Assembly (NCBI GenBank): GCA_035267785.1
Contig: DATFLL010000087.1
Coordinates: 1-51,255 of the forward strand
Source of the DNA: DATFLL01 sp035267785
GTDB lineage: Bacteria; Pseudomonadota; Gammaproteobacteria; DATFLL01
DNA: 51,255 nucleotides
Direction of reading: 5' to 3'
This document shows, piece by piece, positions 1 through 8,741 of this stretch. A program made the position numbers and the translations under genes. The stretch's first letter is position 1. Every line of letters starts with the position of its first letter. The notes under the pieces were generated by a model. It was not told the DNA's origin. It searched no databases and was given only the letters and a program-made list of their open reading frames with translations.

Positions 1-171
1 GGGCAGAAAATCGATGACGTACTCCGCCCCGCGGTAAAGCTCGGTGTGACCCTTCTGCCGCCCAAAGCCCTTGACCTCGATGGCGGTCATACCCGTGATG
101 CCGATTTCGGACAGCGCTTCACGGACGTCGTCGAGCTTGAAGGGCTTGATTACGGCTTCGATCTTTTTCAT
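1..171 (-). CDS. glnB: Nitrogen regulatory protein P-II (GlnB), 5' part only
   Basis: This is the first 57 codons of a PII signalling protein; the rest lies beyond the left edge. PII trimers sense 2-oxoglutarate, ATP/ADP and glutamine status and act on glutamine synthetase adenylylation and the NtrB kinase. The visible part starts MKKIEAVIKPFKLDDVREAL, as in enterobacterial GlnB, and contains the T-loop start with GHTELYRGAEY, where Tyr51 is the usual uridylylation site. The ATG has an AAGGA ribosome site seven bases upstream. It lies downstream of nadE on the same strand, about 140 bp away. A GlnK paralogue cannot be fully excluded from the N-terminus, but Asp-Asp in FKLDDVREAL favours GlnB. 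Confidence 0.93.
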   Translation of the reverse strand, partial: MKKIEAVIKPFKLDDVREALSEIGITGMTAIEVKGFGRQKGHTELYRGAEYVIDFLP

Positions 172-201
172 GACGCGATCCTTTATTTATTGTGCGTACC
201 G

Positions 202-216
202 GTGAGTCGGACTCAC
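202..216. promoter_or_regulatory. Perfect 7-1-7 dyad upstream of glnB
   Basis: GTGAGTC-G-GACTCAC is a perfect inverted repeat lying 31-45 bp upstream of the glnB start in the nadE-glnB gap. Its position suits an operator or a 5' UTR element, but no known regulator consensus was recognised. No convincing sigma-54 or sigma-70 promoter was found beside it. Confidence 0.3.
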
Positions 217-313
217 TTCGCCAGCCACTAACGCCACAGTGTAAGCCATCTCGATGGCCGGCTCCAGACGTACGGCGCGGGCCGGCGGAACCCGCCGGGG
301 ACGCACGAGGGCC

Positions 314-1981
314 TCAACGCCGACCGCCGTAGCCCGAGGTGATGGGGTAGCGCCGGTCCCGACCGAAGGCGCGGCGCGTGATACGCACCCCCGGGGGCGC
401 CTGGCGCCGCTTGTATTCGTTGCGATCGACCAACCGAATCACCTGCTCCACGACCTCGCGCTCGAATCCGGCCGCGACGATCTCCTCGGCGTCACGGTCC
501 TGCTCGACGTACATCTCCAGGATGGGGTCGAGTATGTCGTAATCGGGCAGGCTGTCGCTGTCGCATTGGTCGGCGGCAAGCTCCGCCGAGGGGGGCCGGT
601 CGATGACACGCTGCGGAATCACCGGCGAGACGGTGTTGCGATAGTCGGCCAGACGGTAGACGAGGGTCTTGGGCACGTCCTTGAGCACGTCGAAACCACC
701 TGCCATGTCCCCGTACAGGGTCGCATAACCCACGGCCATCTCGCTCTTGTTGCCGGTCGTCAAGACAATCTTGCGTTTCTTGTTGGAGATGGCCATCAAC
801 ACCACGCCGCGACAGCGGGCCTGGATATTCTCCTCGGTGGTGTCGACGGGCAGGCCGGAAAACTCGTCCTGCAACGCGGTCAAGAATGCCTCGAACAGGA
901 GTTCGATGGAGATGACGGAGTATTCCACCCCGAGCGTTTTGGCCTCGGCCGCCGCGTCCTCGAGGCTCATATCAGCGGTGTACCGTGAGGGCATCAGCAC
1001 GGCTTCGACCCGCTCGGCGCCGACGGCATCGACCGCGATCGCCAGTGTCAGCGCCGAGTCGATACCACCGGACAGGCCGATAACCACGCCGCGGAAACGG
1101 TTCTTGTCGATATAATCGCGCACGCCCAGGACCAGGGCCTGATAGGCACTTTGCTCGCGCGAGAGCGGCGGGCTCAGCACCGCCTCGATCAGGGGACGCA
1201 CCCGCGCCTCATGCACGGCGAGCTCGACGACCTCCATCGCCTCTTCGAAGGCCACCATGCGCTGGGTGAGCACCCCATCGGCATCCATGACGAAGGACTC
1301 GCCGTCGAAGACCAGTTCATCCTGCCCGCCGACCTGGTTGACATAGATGACCGGCAGCCCGGTTTCCTGGACGCGCTCGCGCACCTCGGTCTCTCGCTCG
1401 CGGCCCTTGTCGATATGAAACGGCGAGGCGTTGATATTGATGATGAGCCGTGCCCCGGCGGCGGCGGCCTGGTTGGCGGGCGCGGGACTCCAGATGTCCT
1501 CGCAGATCGTCAGGCCAACGGGCACCCCCTTGACGTCGACCACGCAGGGGGTCGTACCCGCGGCGAAGTAACGCTTCTCGTCGAACACGCTGTAATTGGG
1601 CAGATGCTGCTTGTGATAGCTCGCCACGACCAAGCCGTCGCGCAGCAGCGAGGCGGCGTTGTACAGCCCGCCGACGGCGTGGTGCGGATAGCCGACGATG
1701 ACGTCGATGCCGTGTACCGCCTTGCGGATACGCTCCAGGCCGTGCAAGGCGGCGAGGTGGAAACCGGGACGCAGCAGCAGGTCCTCGGGCGGATAGCCGC
1801 TTAGTGCCAGCTCGGGGAAAACCACGACATCGGCGTGCAACGCGTCGCGCGCGCGGGTGCAGGCCTCCAGGATGCGCTGCACGTTGCCGTCGATGTCGCC
1901 GACCAGAGGATTGATCTGCGCCATCGCCACACGCAATCGCGAGACGACGCTAGGGTCCGTTGGCTTGCCTGAAGGGGTCAT
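314..1981 (-). CDS. nadE: Glutamine-dependent NAD+ synthetase
   Basis: Cytoplasmic enzyme that converts deaminated NAD to NAD+ using ATP and glutamine, the last step of NAD synthesis. It is the long two-domain form (555 aa from this ATG). The N-terminal nitrilase-type amidase has the Glu-Lys-Cys triad: E57 in FPELALSGYPPEDLL, K124 in YHKQHLPNY and C160 in GLTICEDIW. The C-terminal synthetase has the PP-loop SGGIDS near residue 304. A TTG eight codons upstream (2005) keeps the frame open, but the ATG at 1981 lies closer to the family start (LRVAMAQINP). It follows sucD on the same strand after about 80 bp and precedes glnB. Confidence 0.95.
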   Translation of the reverse strand: MTPSGKPTDPSVVSRLRVAMAQINPLVGDIDGNVQRILEACTRARDALHADVVVFPELALSGYPPEDLLLRPGFHLAALHGLERIRKAVHGIDVIVGYPHHAVGGLYNAASLLRDGLVVASYHKQHLPNYSVFDEKRYFAAGTTPCVVDVKGVPVGLTICEDIWSPAPANQAAAAGARLIININASPFHIDKGRERETEVRERVQETGLPVIYVNQVGGQDELVFDGESFVMDADGVLTQRMVAFEEAMEVVELAVHEARVRPLIEAVLSPPLSREQSAYQALVLGVRDYIDKNRFRGVVIGLSGGIDSALTLAIAVDAVGAERVEAVLMPSRYTADMSLEDAAAEAKTLGVEYSVISIELLFEAFLTALQDEFSGLPVDTTEENIQARCRGVVLMAISNKKRKIVLTTGNKSEMAVGYATLYGDMAGGFDVLKDVPKTLVYRLADYRNTVSPVIPQRVIDRPPSAELAADQCDSDSLPDYDILDPILEMYVEQDRDAEEIVAAGFEREVVEQVIRLVDRNEYKRRQAPPGVRITRRAFGRDRRYPITSGYGGRR

Positions 1982-2062
1982 GGTGTGTCTGCCGTGGTCA
2001 TCCAACCAACCCCGACCCGATCCCCGGTTGTCGAGGCGGCGGAGTCAACCGGCGCGGCGCGC

Positions 2063-2935
2063 TCAACCGGCAAAGAACTCCAGCATACGCGCGCCCATCT
2101 CCGCTGGCGAGCGCGCGATGGTCACGCCCGCGGCTTCCAGGGCCGCGAACTTGCCGCGCGCGGTGCCCTGCCCACCGGAGACGATGGCCCCGGCGTGGCC
2201 CATGCGCTTGCCCGGTGGTGCCGTGACGCCGGCGATGTAGGCCACGACCGGCTTGCGTACGTGCGCACGGATGTATTCGGCCGCCTCCTCTTCGGCGCTG
2301 CCGCCAATCTCGCCGACCATGATGATGCCCTTGGTCTGGCGGTCGGCCTCGAACAGCGCCAGGCAGTCGACGAAGCTCATGCCGTGAATCGGATCGCCCC
2401 CGATCCCAACACAGGTACTCTGGCCCAGGCCGTTCTGCGTCGTCTGATACACCGCCTCGTAGGTCAAGGTCCCGGAGCGGGAGACAATGCCGATGCTGCC
2501 GGGCTTGTGAATGGCCCCCGGCATGATGCCTATCTTGCACTCGCCGGGCGTAATGACGCCGGGACAATTCGGCCCGATCAAACGCACATCGCTGCGCGCC
2601 AGGCTGGCCCGCACGAGCAGCATGTCCTGGATGGGAATGCCCTCGGTGATGCAGACGACGGTCTTGATGCCCGCGTCTGCGGCCTCGAGAATCGCGTCGG
2701 CGGCAAAGGGCGCCGGCACGTAGATCATGCTCGCCTCGGCGCCGGTCTCCGCCACCGCATCGTGCACCGTATCGAAGACGGGACGATCCAGATGCATCTG
2801 GCCGCCCTTGCCGGGCGTCACCCCGCCCACCAACTGGGTGCCGTACTCGATGGCCTGCTGGGAATGGAACGAGCCCTGGCGCCCGGTGAATCCCTGGCAG
2901 ATGACCTTGGTGGACTTGTTGATCAGAATCGCCAT
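2063..2935 (-). CDS. sucD: Succinyl-CoA synthetase alpha subunit
   Basis: Catalytic and CoA-binding subunit (290 aa) of the TCA-cycle enzyme that interconverts succinyl-CoA and succinate with formation of ATP or GTP. The N-terminal Rossmann CoA-binding part reads KVICQGFTGRQGSFH. The phosphorylated active-site histidine is near residue 247 in MGHAGAIVSGGQGTA. Length is that of the family. The ATG overlaps the sucC stop by one base (TGATG), so the two subunits are translationally coupled, as expected for a heteromer. Confidence 0.97.
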   Translation of the reverse strand: MAILINKSTKVICQGFTGRQGSFHSQQAIEYGTQLVGGVTPGKGGQMHLDRPVFDTVHDAVAETGAEASMIYVPAPFAADAILEAADAGIKTVVCITEGIPIQDMLLVRASLARSDVRLIGPNCPGVITPGECKIGIMPGAIHKPGSIGIVSRSGTLTYEAVYQTTQNGLGQSTCVGIGGDPIHGMSFVDCLALFEADRQTKGIIMVGEIGGSAEEEAAEYIRAHVRKPVVAYIAGVTAPPGKRMGHAGAIVSGGQGTARGKFAALEAAGVTIARSPAEMGARMLEFFAG

Positions 2936-4101
2936 CAGAGCGTCCCCGCGGCGTGGACCGCCTTCTGTGCCGCGTCGGTCAGGTCCTGCGCGGTGACAAT
3001 GGACAGCTCGCTGCTTTGCAGCATCTCCCGGCCCTGCTCCACGTTGGTCCCCTCCAGGCGCACCACCACCGGCACGTTCAACTGAACCTCCTCGACGGCG
3101 CGGATGATGCCCTCGGCGATGAGGTCGCAGCGCACAATGCCGCCGAAGATGTTGACCAGGATGGCCTTGACCTTGGTATCGGACAGGATGAGCTTGAAGG
3201 CCTCGGCGACCTTCTCGGCCGTAGTGCCGCCGCCCACATCGAGAAAGTTCGCCGGCTCGCCGCCGTGGAGCTTGATCAGGTCCATGGTCGCCATGGCCAG
3301 GCCGGCACCGTTGACCATGCAGGCGATGTTCCCGTCCAGACTGACATAGTTCAGTCCATGCTGCTGCGCCCGATACTCCTTCTCGTCCTCCTGGGTGGGA
3401 TCGTGCAATTCGTTGAGGGCCTTCTGGCGGTACAGCGCGTTGTCGTCGGCATTGACCTTCGCGTCCAAGGCGAGCAGCTCCGAGTTGCCGGTCACGACCA
3501 GCGGATTGATCTCGACCAGACTGAGGTCGCGCTCGGTGAACAGGCGATACAGCCCCTCCATGACGCGGGTCAACGGGGTGATCAAGGCCGGGCCCAGTCC
3601 GAGGCCGAAGGCAAGCTGGCGGCACTGGTAAGGCTGCAACCCGACGACCGGGTCGACCGCCACGCGCAGGATATCGTCAGGACGCTCGCGCGCCACGTCC
3701 TCGATATCCATACCCCCGGCGGCCGAGGCCATGAACACCACCCGCTGCAGACTGCGGTCGACAACCGCGCCCAAATACAATTCGCGGGCGATATCGCAGG
3801 GCTTTTCGATGAGCACACTGTGCACCGGCTGGCCGGCCGGGCCGGTCTGCGCGGTGACCAGACGAGTGCCGAGCAGCTGCGAAACGGCGCTTTGCAGGGC
3901 CTCGACGCCCTCGACCCGGCGCACGCCACCGGCCTTGCCACGCCCGCCCGCGTGTACCTGAGCCTTGGCGACCCAGGCGTCACCGCCCAGCTCATGGGCG
4001 AGAAGCGCTACCTCACCGACCGACGTCGCCAACGAAGCCGCCGGCACGGGAATGCCGTACTGGGCAAAAAGCTCCTTGGCCTGGAATTCGTGCAAATGCA
4101 T
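2935..4101 (-). CDS. sucC: Succinyl-CoA synthetase beta subunit (ADP-forming)
   Basis: ATP-grasp subunit (388 aa, the same length as E. coli SucC) that binds the nucleotide and succinate. The start MHLHEFQAKELFAQYGIPVP is the canonical N-terminus; the open frame upstream is non-coding. AKAQVHAGGRGKAGGV is the nucleotide-binding segment, and GTNVEQGREML near the C-terminus is typical of the family. It is first in a sucC-sucD pair. The 160 bp to the divergent PP0621-like gene must hold its promoter, but only weak -10/-35 matches were seen. Confidence 0.97.
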   Translation of the reverse strand: MHLHEFQAKELFAQYGIPVPAASLATSVGEVALLAHELGGDAWVAKAQVHAGGRGKAGGVRRVEGVEALQSAVSQLLGTRLVTAQTGPAGQPVHSVLIEKPCDIARELYLGAVVDRSLQRVVFMASAAGGMDIEDVARERPDDILRVAVDPVVGLQPYQCRQLAFGLGLGPALITPLTRVMEGLYRLFTERDLSLVEINPLVVTGNSELLALDAKVNADDNALYRQKALNELHDPTQEDEKEYRAQQHGLNYVSLDGNIACMVNGAGLAMATMDLIKLHGGEPANFLDVGGGTTAEKVAEAFKLILSDTKVKAILVNIFGGIVRCDLIAEGIIRAVEEVQLNVPVVVRLEGTNVEQGREMLQSSELSIVTAQDLTDAAQKAVHAAGTL

Positions 4102-4262
4102 GGCAAAAACGCCCGCCTTAAAAAGCGTGTTATTCTGGAGCAAACCGCGGCGGTTCGCAAAACCTTCTAATAGGTGACTGGCCGCCGCTTGTCCGTGGGG
4201 GTAGAATCCCCGCGCATATTGCAAACGACCGAAGAGGAGCGCCGTACCGCGCCAGCCAGCCC

Positions 4263-4547
4263 ATGGGCCTGTTCCGCCTAATCTTTCTCGGCCTCATCAT
4301 CTGGCTGATCTACCGCGTCGTGCGCGCCGTGACGGCCGCGGGGGAACACGCGGCCGCCCGCCGCTCGCAGCAGCACTCGCCGCCGCGTACCGCCAGGGGA
4401 GAAAGCGACATGACCGGCGAGCGGCCGACGAACAGGATGGTTCGCTGCGCCGAATGCGGGCTGCATGTCCCCCACGAGGAAGCCGTGCGTGATGGCGAGC
4501 AATATTTCTGCAGCGCCGAGCACCGGGACCGACAGCGCCGCAGCTGA
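4263..4547 (+). CDS. PP0621-family small zinc-ribbon-like membrane protein
   Basis: 94-residue protein with an N-terminal hydrophobic anchor (about residues 3-21, LFRLIFLGLIIWLIYRVV), a polar linker and a C-terminal Cys pattern CAECGLHVPHEEAV...YFCSAEHR that resembles a treble-clef or zinc-ribbon metal site. This matches the PP0621 family, of unknown function, which is commonly found just upstream of pilS in gammaproteobacteria. It lies about 50 bp before pilS on the same strand and may be co-transcribed with it. Function is not known. Confidence 0.85.
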   Translation: MGLFRLIFLGLIIWLIYRVVRAVTAAGEHAAARRSQQHSPPRTARGESDMTGERPTNRMVRCAECGLHVPHEEAVRDGEQYFCSAEHRDRQRRS

Positions 4548-4596
4548 TTTCGGATCCACGTCAACAAATCCGGGGCCATGAGGTAGTATTCATCGC

Positions 4597-6303
4597 ATGG
4601 AGCCCTATCTGCTGAGCCCCACACCTCCGATCGGTCGCGCCGGCGACACGGCCGCGAGCCACGCCGGAACGCACGGGGATGCGTTTGGCGACGGGGCTCG
4701 AACCGGCGTCGAAGATATCTACGCCAACACGACGTGGAAGCCTCTCTTCTTTCTCAATATCTACCGTCTGGGCCTGTCCGGCCTGTTCGTGCTGCTCACC
4801 TATACCGGCCACCTGATCAAACCGCTGGGCAGCGCCAATCCGACGTTGTTCGGCGCGATCGCCCTGGCATACCTGGTCCTGTGCACGCTGGCCGTGCTGA
4901 CCAACCACTGGCGCCGCCCCTCATTCAGAGTTCAGGTCTATGCCCTGGTCCTTGTCGATATCGCCGGGGTCATCGGCCTGATGCACACCAGCGGCGGCGT
5001 CTCCAGCGGATTGGGCATGCTGCTGGTGGTCACCATCGCGGGAGGGGCCATCCTCATGGCGGGCCGCACAGCGGTGTCGTTCGCGGCCCTGGCGAGCCTG
5101 GCCGTGCTCGCCGATACGGTTTACGCCCAGCTCGCGCTGCCCGGCCACACGGCCGCCTACCCGCAGGCCGGGCTGTTGGGCATCACCTTCTTCGCCACGG
5201 CCATCCTCGCTCATGTGCTCGCCCGGCGCATCCGGGAAACCGAGGCCCTGGCGGCACAGCGCGGCGTGGATCTGGCCAATCTGGCCCAGCTCACCGAGCA
5301 CATCATCCAGCGCATGCAGACCGGTGTCCTCGTCATCGACGGAATGAACCAGGTGCGCCTGATGAACGAAGCGGCCTGGCACATGCTCGGCATGCCGGCC
5401 ACGACCGAGCGGCCCTCGCTGAACCAACTTTCCGGCGAGCTGTTGCAGCGGCTCAACCGCTGGCGCCGCGAACCCGAGCAGCCGAATACACCCATCCATC
5501 TGTCGTCCAATACCGCCAATATATTGCCCCGCTTCGCCCGCATTGGGCTGGATGCGTCGTCGGGCACGCTAATCTACCTGGAAGATACCGCCGCGACCGC
5601 TCAACAGGCCCAGCAGATGAAACTCGCCTCGCTCGGGGGGCTGACCGCCAGCATCGCCCACGAGATCCGCAATCCCCTGGGCGCCATCAGCCACGCCGGT
5701 CAGCTCCTGGCGGAATCGGGCGAGCTCGCGGAGCACGACCATCGCCTGACGCAGATCATCACCGACCACTGCCGGCGCATTAATACGATCATCGAAAACG
5801 TGCAGCAGCTCAGCCGCCGCGATCGCAGCCGCCCGCAGATACTGATACTGGGGCCCTATCTGGAGGAATTTGTGCGCGAGTTCGTGGAGGCCCACGGCGC
5901 CGCGCCCGAAGATATTCACCTGGACGTCGAGCCGCGCGAGCTCGAGGTGCGTTTCGACCCCAGCCAGCTGCAGCAGATTCTGACCAACCTGTGCGAGAAT
6001 GCGCTGCACCACAGCGCAGGCTGCGAAGGTCAGCCCAAGGTCGAACTGCGTGCCAGCGACACCGTGGAATTCCACCGGCCCGTGGTCGAGGTCATCGACC
6101 GCGGACCGGGCATCAGTGCCGAGGCCGCCGAGCACCTGTTCGAGCCGTTCTTCACAACCGAGGCCAAGGGTACGGGCCTAGGCCTTTACATCAGCCGGGA
6201 GCTGGCCGAATCCAATCAGGCACAATTGACTCATGTGCCGCAGCCGTCGGGCGGTGCTTGCTTTCGCATCACGTTTCAGGACCCGAGGAGACAGATCGCC
6301 TGA
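4597..6303 (+). CDS. pilS: Two-component sensor histidine kinase PilS
   Basis: Inner-membrane sensor kinase (568 aa) that controls type IV pilin transcription by phosphorylating PilR. The N-terminal half has about six membrane segments (residues ~50-215). A PAS-like region follows around 235-330. The H box is SIAHEIRNPLGAISHAGQ near residue 355, the N box is NLCENALHH, and the G boxes are DRGPGIS and GTGLGLYIS. The first ~45 residues are a polar extension; a later start is possible but none is clearly better. The stop is two bases from the pilR ATG, so the pair is coupled. Confidence 0.93.
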   Translation: MEPYLLSPTPPIGRAGDTAASHAGTHGDAFGDGARTGVEDIYANTTWKPLFFLNIYRLGLSGLFVLLTYTGHLIKPLGSANPTLFGAIALAYLVLCTLAVLTNHWRRPSFRVQVYALVLVDIAGVIGLMHTSGGVSSGLGMLLVVTIAGGAILMAGRTAVSFAALASLAVLADTVYAQLALPGHTAAYPQAGLLGITFFATAILAHVLARRIRETEALAAQRGVDLANLAQLTEHIIQRMQTGVLVIDGMNQVRLMNEAAWHMLGMPATTERPSLNQLSGELLQRLNRWRREPEQPNTPIHLSSNTANILPRFARIGLDASSGTLIYLEDTAATAQQAQQMKLASLGGLTASIAHEIRNPLGAISHAGQLLAESGELAEHDHRLTQIITDHCRRINTIIENVQQLSRRDRSRPQILILGPYLEEFVREFVEAHGAAPEDIHLDVEPRELEVRFDPSQLQQILTNLCENALHHSAGCEGQPKVELRASDTVEFHRPVVEVIDRGPGISAEAAEHLFEPFFTTEAKGTGLGLYISRELAESNQAQLTHVPQPSGGACFRITFQDPRRQIA

Positions 6304-6305
6304 CT

Positions 6306-7715
6306 ATGGAACGCTCCACCGAGGCCAATCCCCGCGCGCTGGTCGTCGACGACGAGCCCGATATCCGGGAGCTGCTGGAGATCACCCTGGGCCGCATGGG
6401 GATCGATGCGGTCAGCGCCGCCGATCTGGAGGAGGGCAAGCGCATGCTGGCAGCCGGCGGCTACGACCTGTGCCTGACCGACATGCGCCTGCCCGACGGC
6501 AACGGTATTGATTTCGTGCGTTATATGCAGCAGCAGCACCCCGATATCCCGGTTGCCGTCATTACGGCACACGGCAACATGGAATCGGCCATCGAGTCCT
6601 TGAAAGCCGGCGCCTTCGACTTCGTGACCAAGCCGGTGGACCTGCAGGTGCTGCGCACCCTGGTCAATACGGCTCTGAAGCTGACGCGCCGCACCGCACC
6701 GTCGGCCGGAGACGCAGAAGCGGGCTCCGGGCTGCAGCTCATCGGCGAGTCGCCCGCCATCCAGGCCACGCGCCAGACCATCGCCAAGGTGGCTCGCAGC
6801 CAGGCACCGATCTATATCAGCGGCGAATCGGGAACCGGCAAGGAGCTGGTCGCCCGGCTCATCCACGAGCAGGGGGCGCGGCGCGACCTGCCCTTCGTCC
6901 CCGTCAACTGCGGCGCCATCCCCGCCGAGCTCATGGAAAGCGAATTCTTCGGCCACAAGAAGGGCAGCTTCACGGGCGCGACGGCGGACAAACAGGGACT
7001 GTTCCAGGCCGCCGAGGGCGGCACCCTGTTCCTGGACGAGGTCGCCGACCTGCCGCTGAGCATGCAGGTCAAACTGCTGCGCGCGATCCAGGAAAAGGCC
7101 ATCCGTCCCATTGGTTCTCAGCGGGAGATACCGATCGATGTGCGCATTCTCAGCGCCACCCACACCGACCTGGGCCAACTGGTCGAGGAAGGGCGTTTTC
7201 GCCAGGATCTGTATTACCGCATCAACGTCATCCGACTTCACGTGCCCAGCCTGCGCGAGCGGCGCGACGACATCCCGCTGCTGACCGAACACTTCCTCGG
7301 ACGAATCGCCGACGCCTGGGACATTCCGCCGGTCACGATCAGCCCCGCCGCCCTCAAGGCACTGGCGGAATATGCCTACCCGGGTAACGTTCGCGAGTTG
7401 GAGAACATTCTGGAGCGCGCAGTGACGCTGTGCGAGGGCGAAACCATCGAGCCCGCGGACCTGCAGCTGCCCGAGATTGCCGCCAACGGACCCGCGGCCG
7501 CCGCCCCGGTCGCGGGAGGCCGGGCGATGGGGCCGCCTCCATCGAGCGGTAGCGGGACAACCGCCTCGCTGGAACCCCTGCTTCAGGACGTCGAGAAAGA
7601 GGCCATCGTCAAGGCCCTGGAACAGACCCGCTACAACAAGACGGCGGCAGCCAGGTTGCTCGGTATCTCCTTTCGCGCCCTGCGCTACCGCCTGAAAAAA
7701 CTCGGGTTGGAGTAA
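6306..7715 (+). CDS. pilR: Sigma-54-dependent response regulator PilR
   Basis: NtrC-family activator (469 aa). The receiver domain (about 14-125) has the acidic pocket VVDDEPD and phospho-acceptor Asp in LCLTDMRLPDG. The AAA+ domain has Walker A GESGTGKE and the sigma-54 contact loop GSFTGAT. A Fis-type helix-turn-helix closes the protein (YNKTAAARLLGISFRALRYR). The ATG at 6306 is chosen because it directly precedes the receiver domain; the open frame running back into pilS is a shadow. PilR is known to activate pilA with RpoN, and a good sigma-54 promoter lies upstream of the pilin gene here at 7916. Confidence 0.95.
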   Translation: MERSTEANPRALVVDDEPDIRELLEITLGRMGIDAVSAADLEEGKRMLAAGGYDLCLTDMRLPDGNGIDFVRYMQQQHPDIPVAVITAHGNMESAIESLKAGAFDFVTKPVDLQVLRTLVNTALKLTRRTAPSAGDAEAGSGLQLIGESPAIQATRQTIAKVARSQAPIYISGESGTGKELVARLIHEQGARRDLPFVPVNCGAIPAELMESEFFGHKKGSFTGATADKQGLFQAAEGGTLFLDEVADLPLSMQVKLLRAIQEKAIRPIGSQREIPIDVRILSATHTDLGQLVEEGRFRQDLYYRINVIRLHVPSLRERRDDIPLLTEHFLGRIADAWDIPPVTISPAALKALAEYAYPGNVRELENILERAVTLCEGETIEPADLQLPEIAANGPAAAAPVAGGRAMGPPPSSGSGTTASLEPLLQDVEKEAIVKALEQTRYNKTAAARLLGISFRALRYRLKKLGLE

Positions 7716-7735
7716 CCCCGGTTAGGCTCATAAAG

Positions 7736-7752
7736 GTGACGCGGAGCGTCAC
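7736..7752. repeat. Hairpin after pilR
   Basis: GTGACGC-GGA-GCGTCAC, a perfect 7-bp stem 20 bp beyond the pilR stop. There is no T-run after it, so it may be an mRNA 3' end stabiliser or a weak terminator. Confidence 0.4.
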
Positions 7753-7915
7753 ATTGTGACCCGAACTGTGGATCTTGCTCCCTTGGGCCATGCCTACCAC
7801 GCATGCGACGGATCCCGAGCGACCACATTCAGGACCGCCAGAATAGATTTAACATATTGTTTCCTCGCGTTTTTTATATTCGCCCTGCGTCGGGAAGCGA
7901 TAAAAAGACAGGCGG

Positions 7916-7931
7916 TGGCATACATCCTGCA
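7916..7931 (+). promoter_or_regulatory. Sigma-54 promoter of pilA
   Basis: TGGCATACATCCTGCA has GG and GC separated by exactly 10 bases, the RpoN (-24/-12) arrangement, with TGGCA and TGCA matching the consensus. The predicted start is near 7942, giving a leader of about 140 nt before pilA. The 368-bp gap between pilR and pilA (7716-8083) also has a T/A-rich stretch at about 7845-7885, where PilR would be expected to bind. No gene was seen in the gap. Confidence 0.75.
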
Positions 7932-8083
7932 CAATATCCAAGCAAGCGGCTAAAGGTTTCGCGGGTCGTACCGAAAACCTGACTGCGGTCACGCACAGCC
8001 GCGAGTCGAACGGTTAGGCTACGGCGACGCAGGCGTTTAAGCCACCAAGACTTGATCACTCGAAAACGTAGGGAGTCATTGCA

Positions 8084-8563
8084 ATGAAAAAGGTACAATC
8101 GGGTTTCACCCTCATCGAATTGATGATCGTGGTGGCCATCATCGGCATTCTGGCCGCCATCGCCATCCCGGCCTACAACTCGTACATCTCCACCACCAAG
8201 ATGGGCAAGGTGCGTGACCATGCCGACACGGCCCGTCGCCTGATCGAATCGGAGATGAAGAAGAATGTGACGCGCCAGTCGATGGGGCTCAACGTCAACA
8301 AATTCGAGAGCTACCTGGGCCAGGACGCGACCTTCGCTACCTTCCTGAACTCCAAAGGCGGGTCACAGGCCCCCGAGGGCGGTCCAGCCTACGTGGCGGG
8401 CATTGCCAACGCGGACATAGCCGGCAAGGGCGCGGTCGGCATCACTTCCAGCGACGTTGATGGCAGTGGTGCTTGGTCAAGTGGTGACACAGCTACCATC
8501 GCGTACGGGCAAGGTTACCTGGAGCTCACCACCAACACTAAAATCGTTGTTACGTATGACTAA
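8084..8563 (+). CDS. pilA: Type IV major pilin (PilA)
   Basis: Prepilin of 159 aa. The short leader MKKVQSG ends at the prepilin peptidase site, followed by FTLIELMIVVAIIGILAAIA with Glu5 of the mature chain and the long N-terminal hydrophobic helix. The mature protein would have 152 residues. There is no cysteine anywhere, so the C-terminal disulfide loop of classical type IVa pilins is absent; the distal part is rich in Gly, Ser, Asp and Thr. GGGAG eight bases before the ATG is the ribosome site. It has its own sigma-54 promoter and a strong terminator, consistent with a highly expressed single-gene transcript. Confidence 0.93.
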   Translation: MKKVQSGFTLIELMIVVAIIGILAAIAIPAYNSYISTTKMGKVRDHADTARRLIESEMKKNVTRQSMGLNVNKFESYLGQDATFATFLNSKGGSQAPEGGPAYVAGIANADIAGKGAVGITSSDVDGSGAWSSGDTATIAYGQGYLELTTNTKIVVTYD

Positions 8564-8629
8564 GTGACAGAATGGCCCTTGGGGCCCCTGTTGTGGCAGC
8601 GGTTTTGCGGCCACCACAGGTCTATGACA

Positions 8630-8662
8630 GGGCCTCTATCGACGATAGAGGCCCTTTTTTTT
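8630..8662 (+). terminator. Rho-independent terminator of pilA
   Basis: An 11-bp perfect stem GGGCCTCTATC / GATAGAGGCCC with a three-base loop is followed by eight Ts. A second imperfect hairpin (stem CCTGTTGTGGC / GCCACCACAGG) precedes it at about 8587-8620. Confidence 0.93.
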
Positions 8663-8669
8663 CGGATGC

Positions 8670-8699
8670 TTGGCCAAAATAGGCGGCACGATGCATAAT
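8670..8699 (+). promoter_or_regulatory. Candidate sigma-70 promoter for the second pilin
   Basis: TTGGCC, an 18-base spacer and CATAAT lie just after the pilA terminator. Transcription would start near 8706, about 36 nt before the ATG at 8742. The match is moderate. Confidence 0.4.
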
Positions 8700-8741
8700 G
8701 CTCTCGATGCATTCGCAAAGCACCAACATGGATTAATGCAA

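Noticed and set aside
2953..4170. 405-codon plus-strand open frame opposite sucC
   Set aside because: It is a shadow of sucC, with His/Asp/Gln-rich translation typical of antisense frames here.
7756..7953. 65-codon GTG-started ORF between pilR and pilA
   Set aside because: It covers the sigma-54 promoter and the AT-rich upstream tract, has no ribosome site and no family match.
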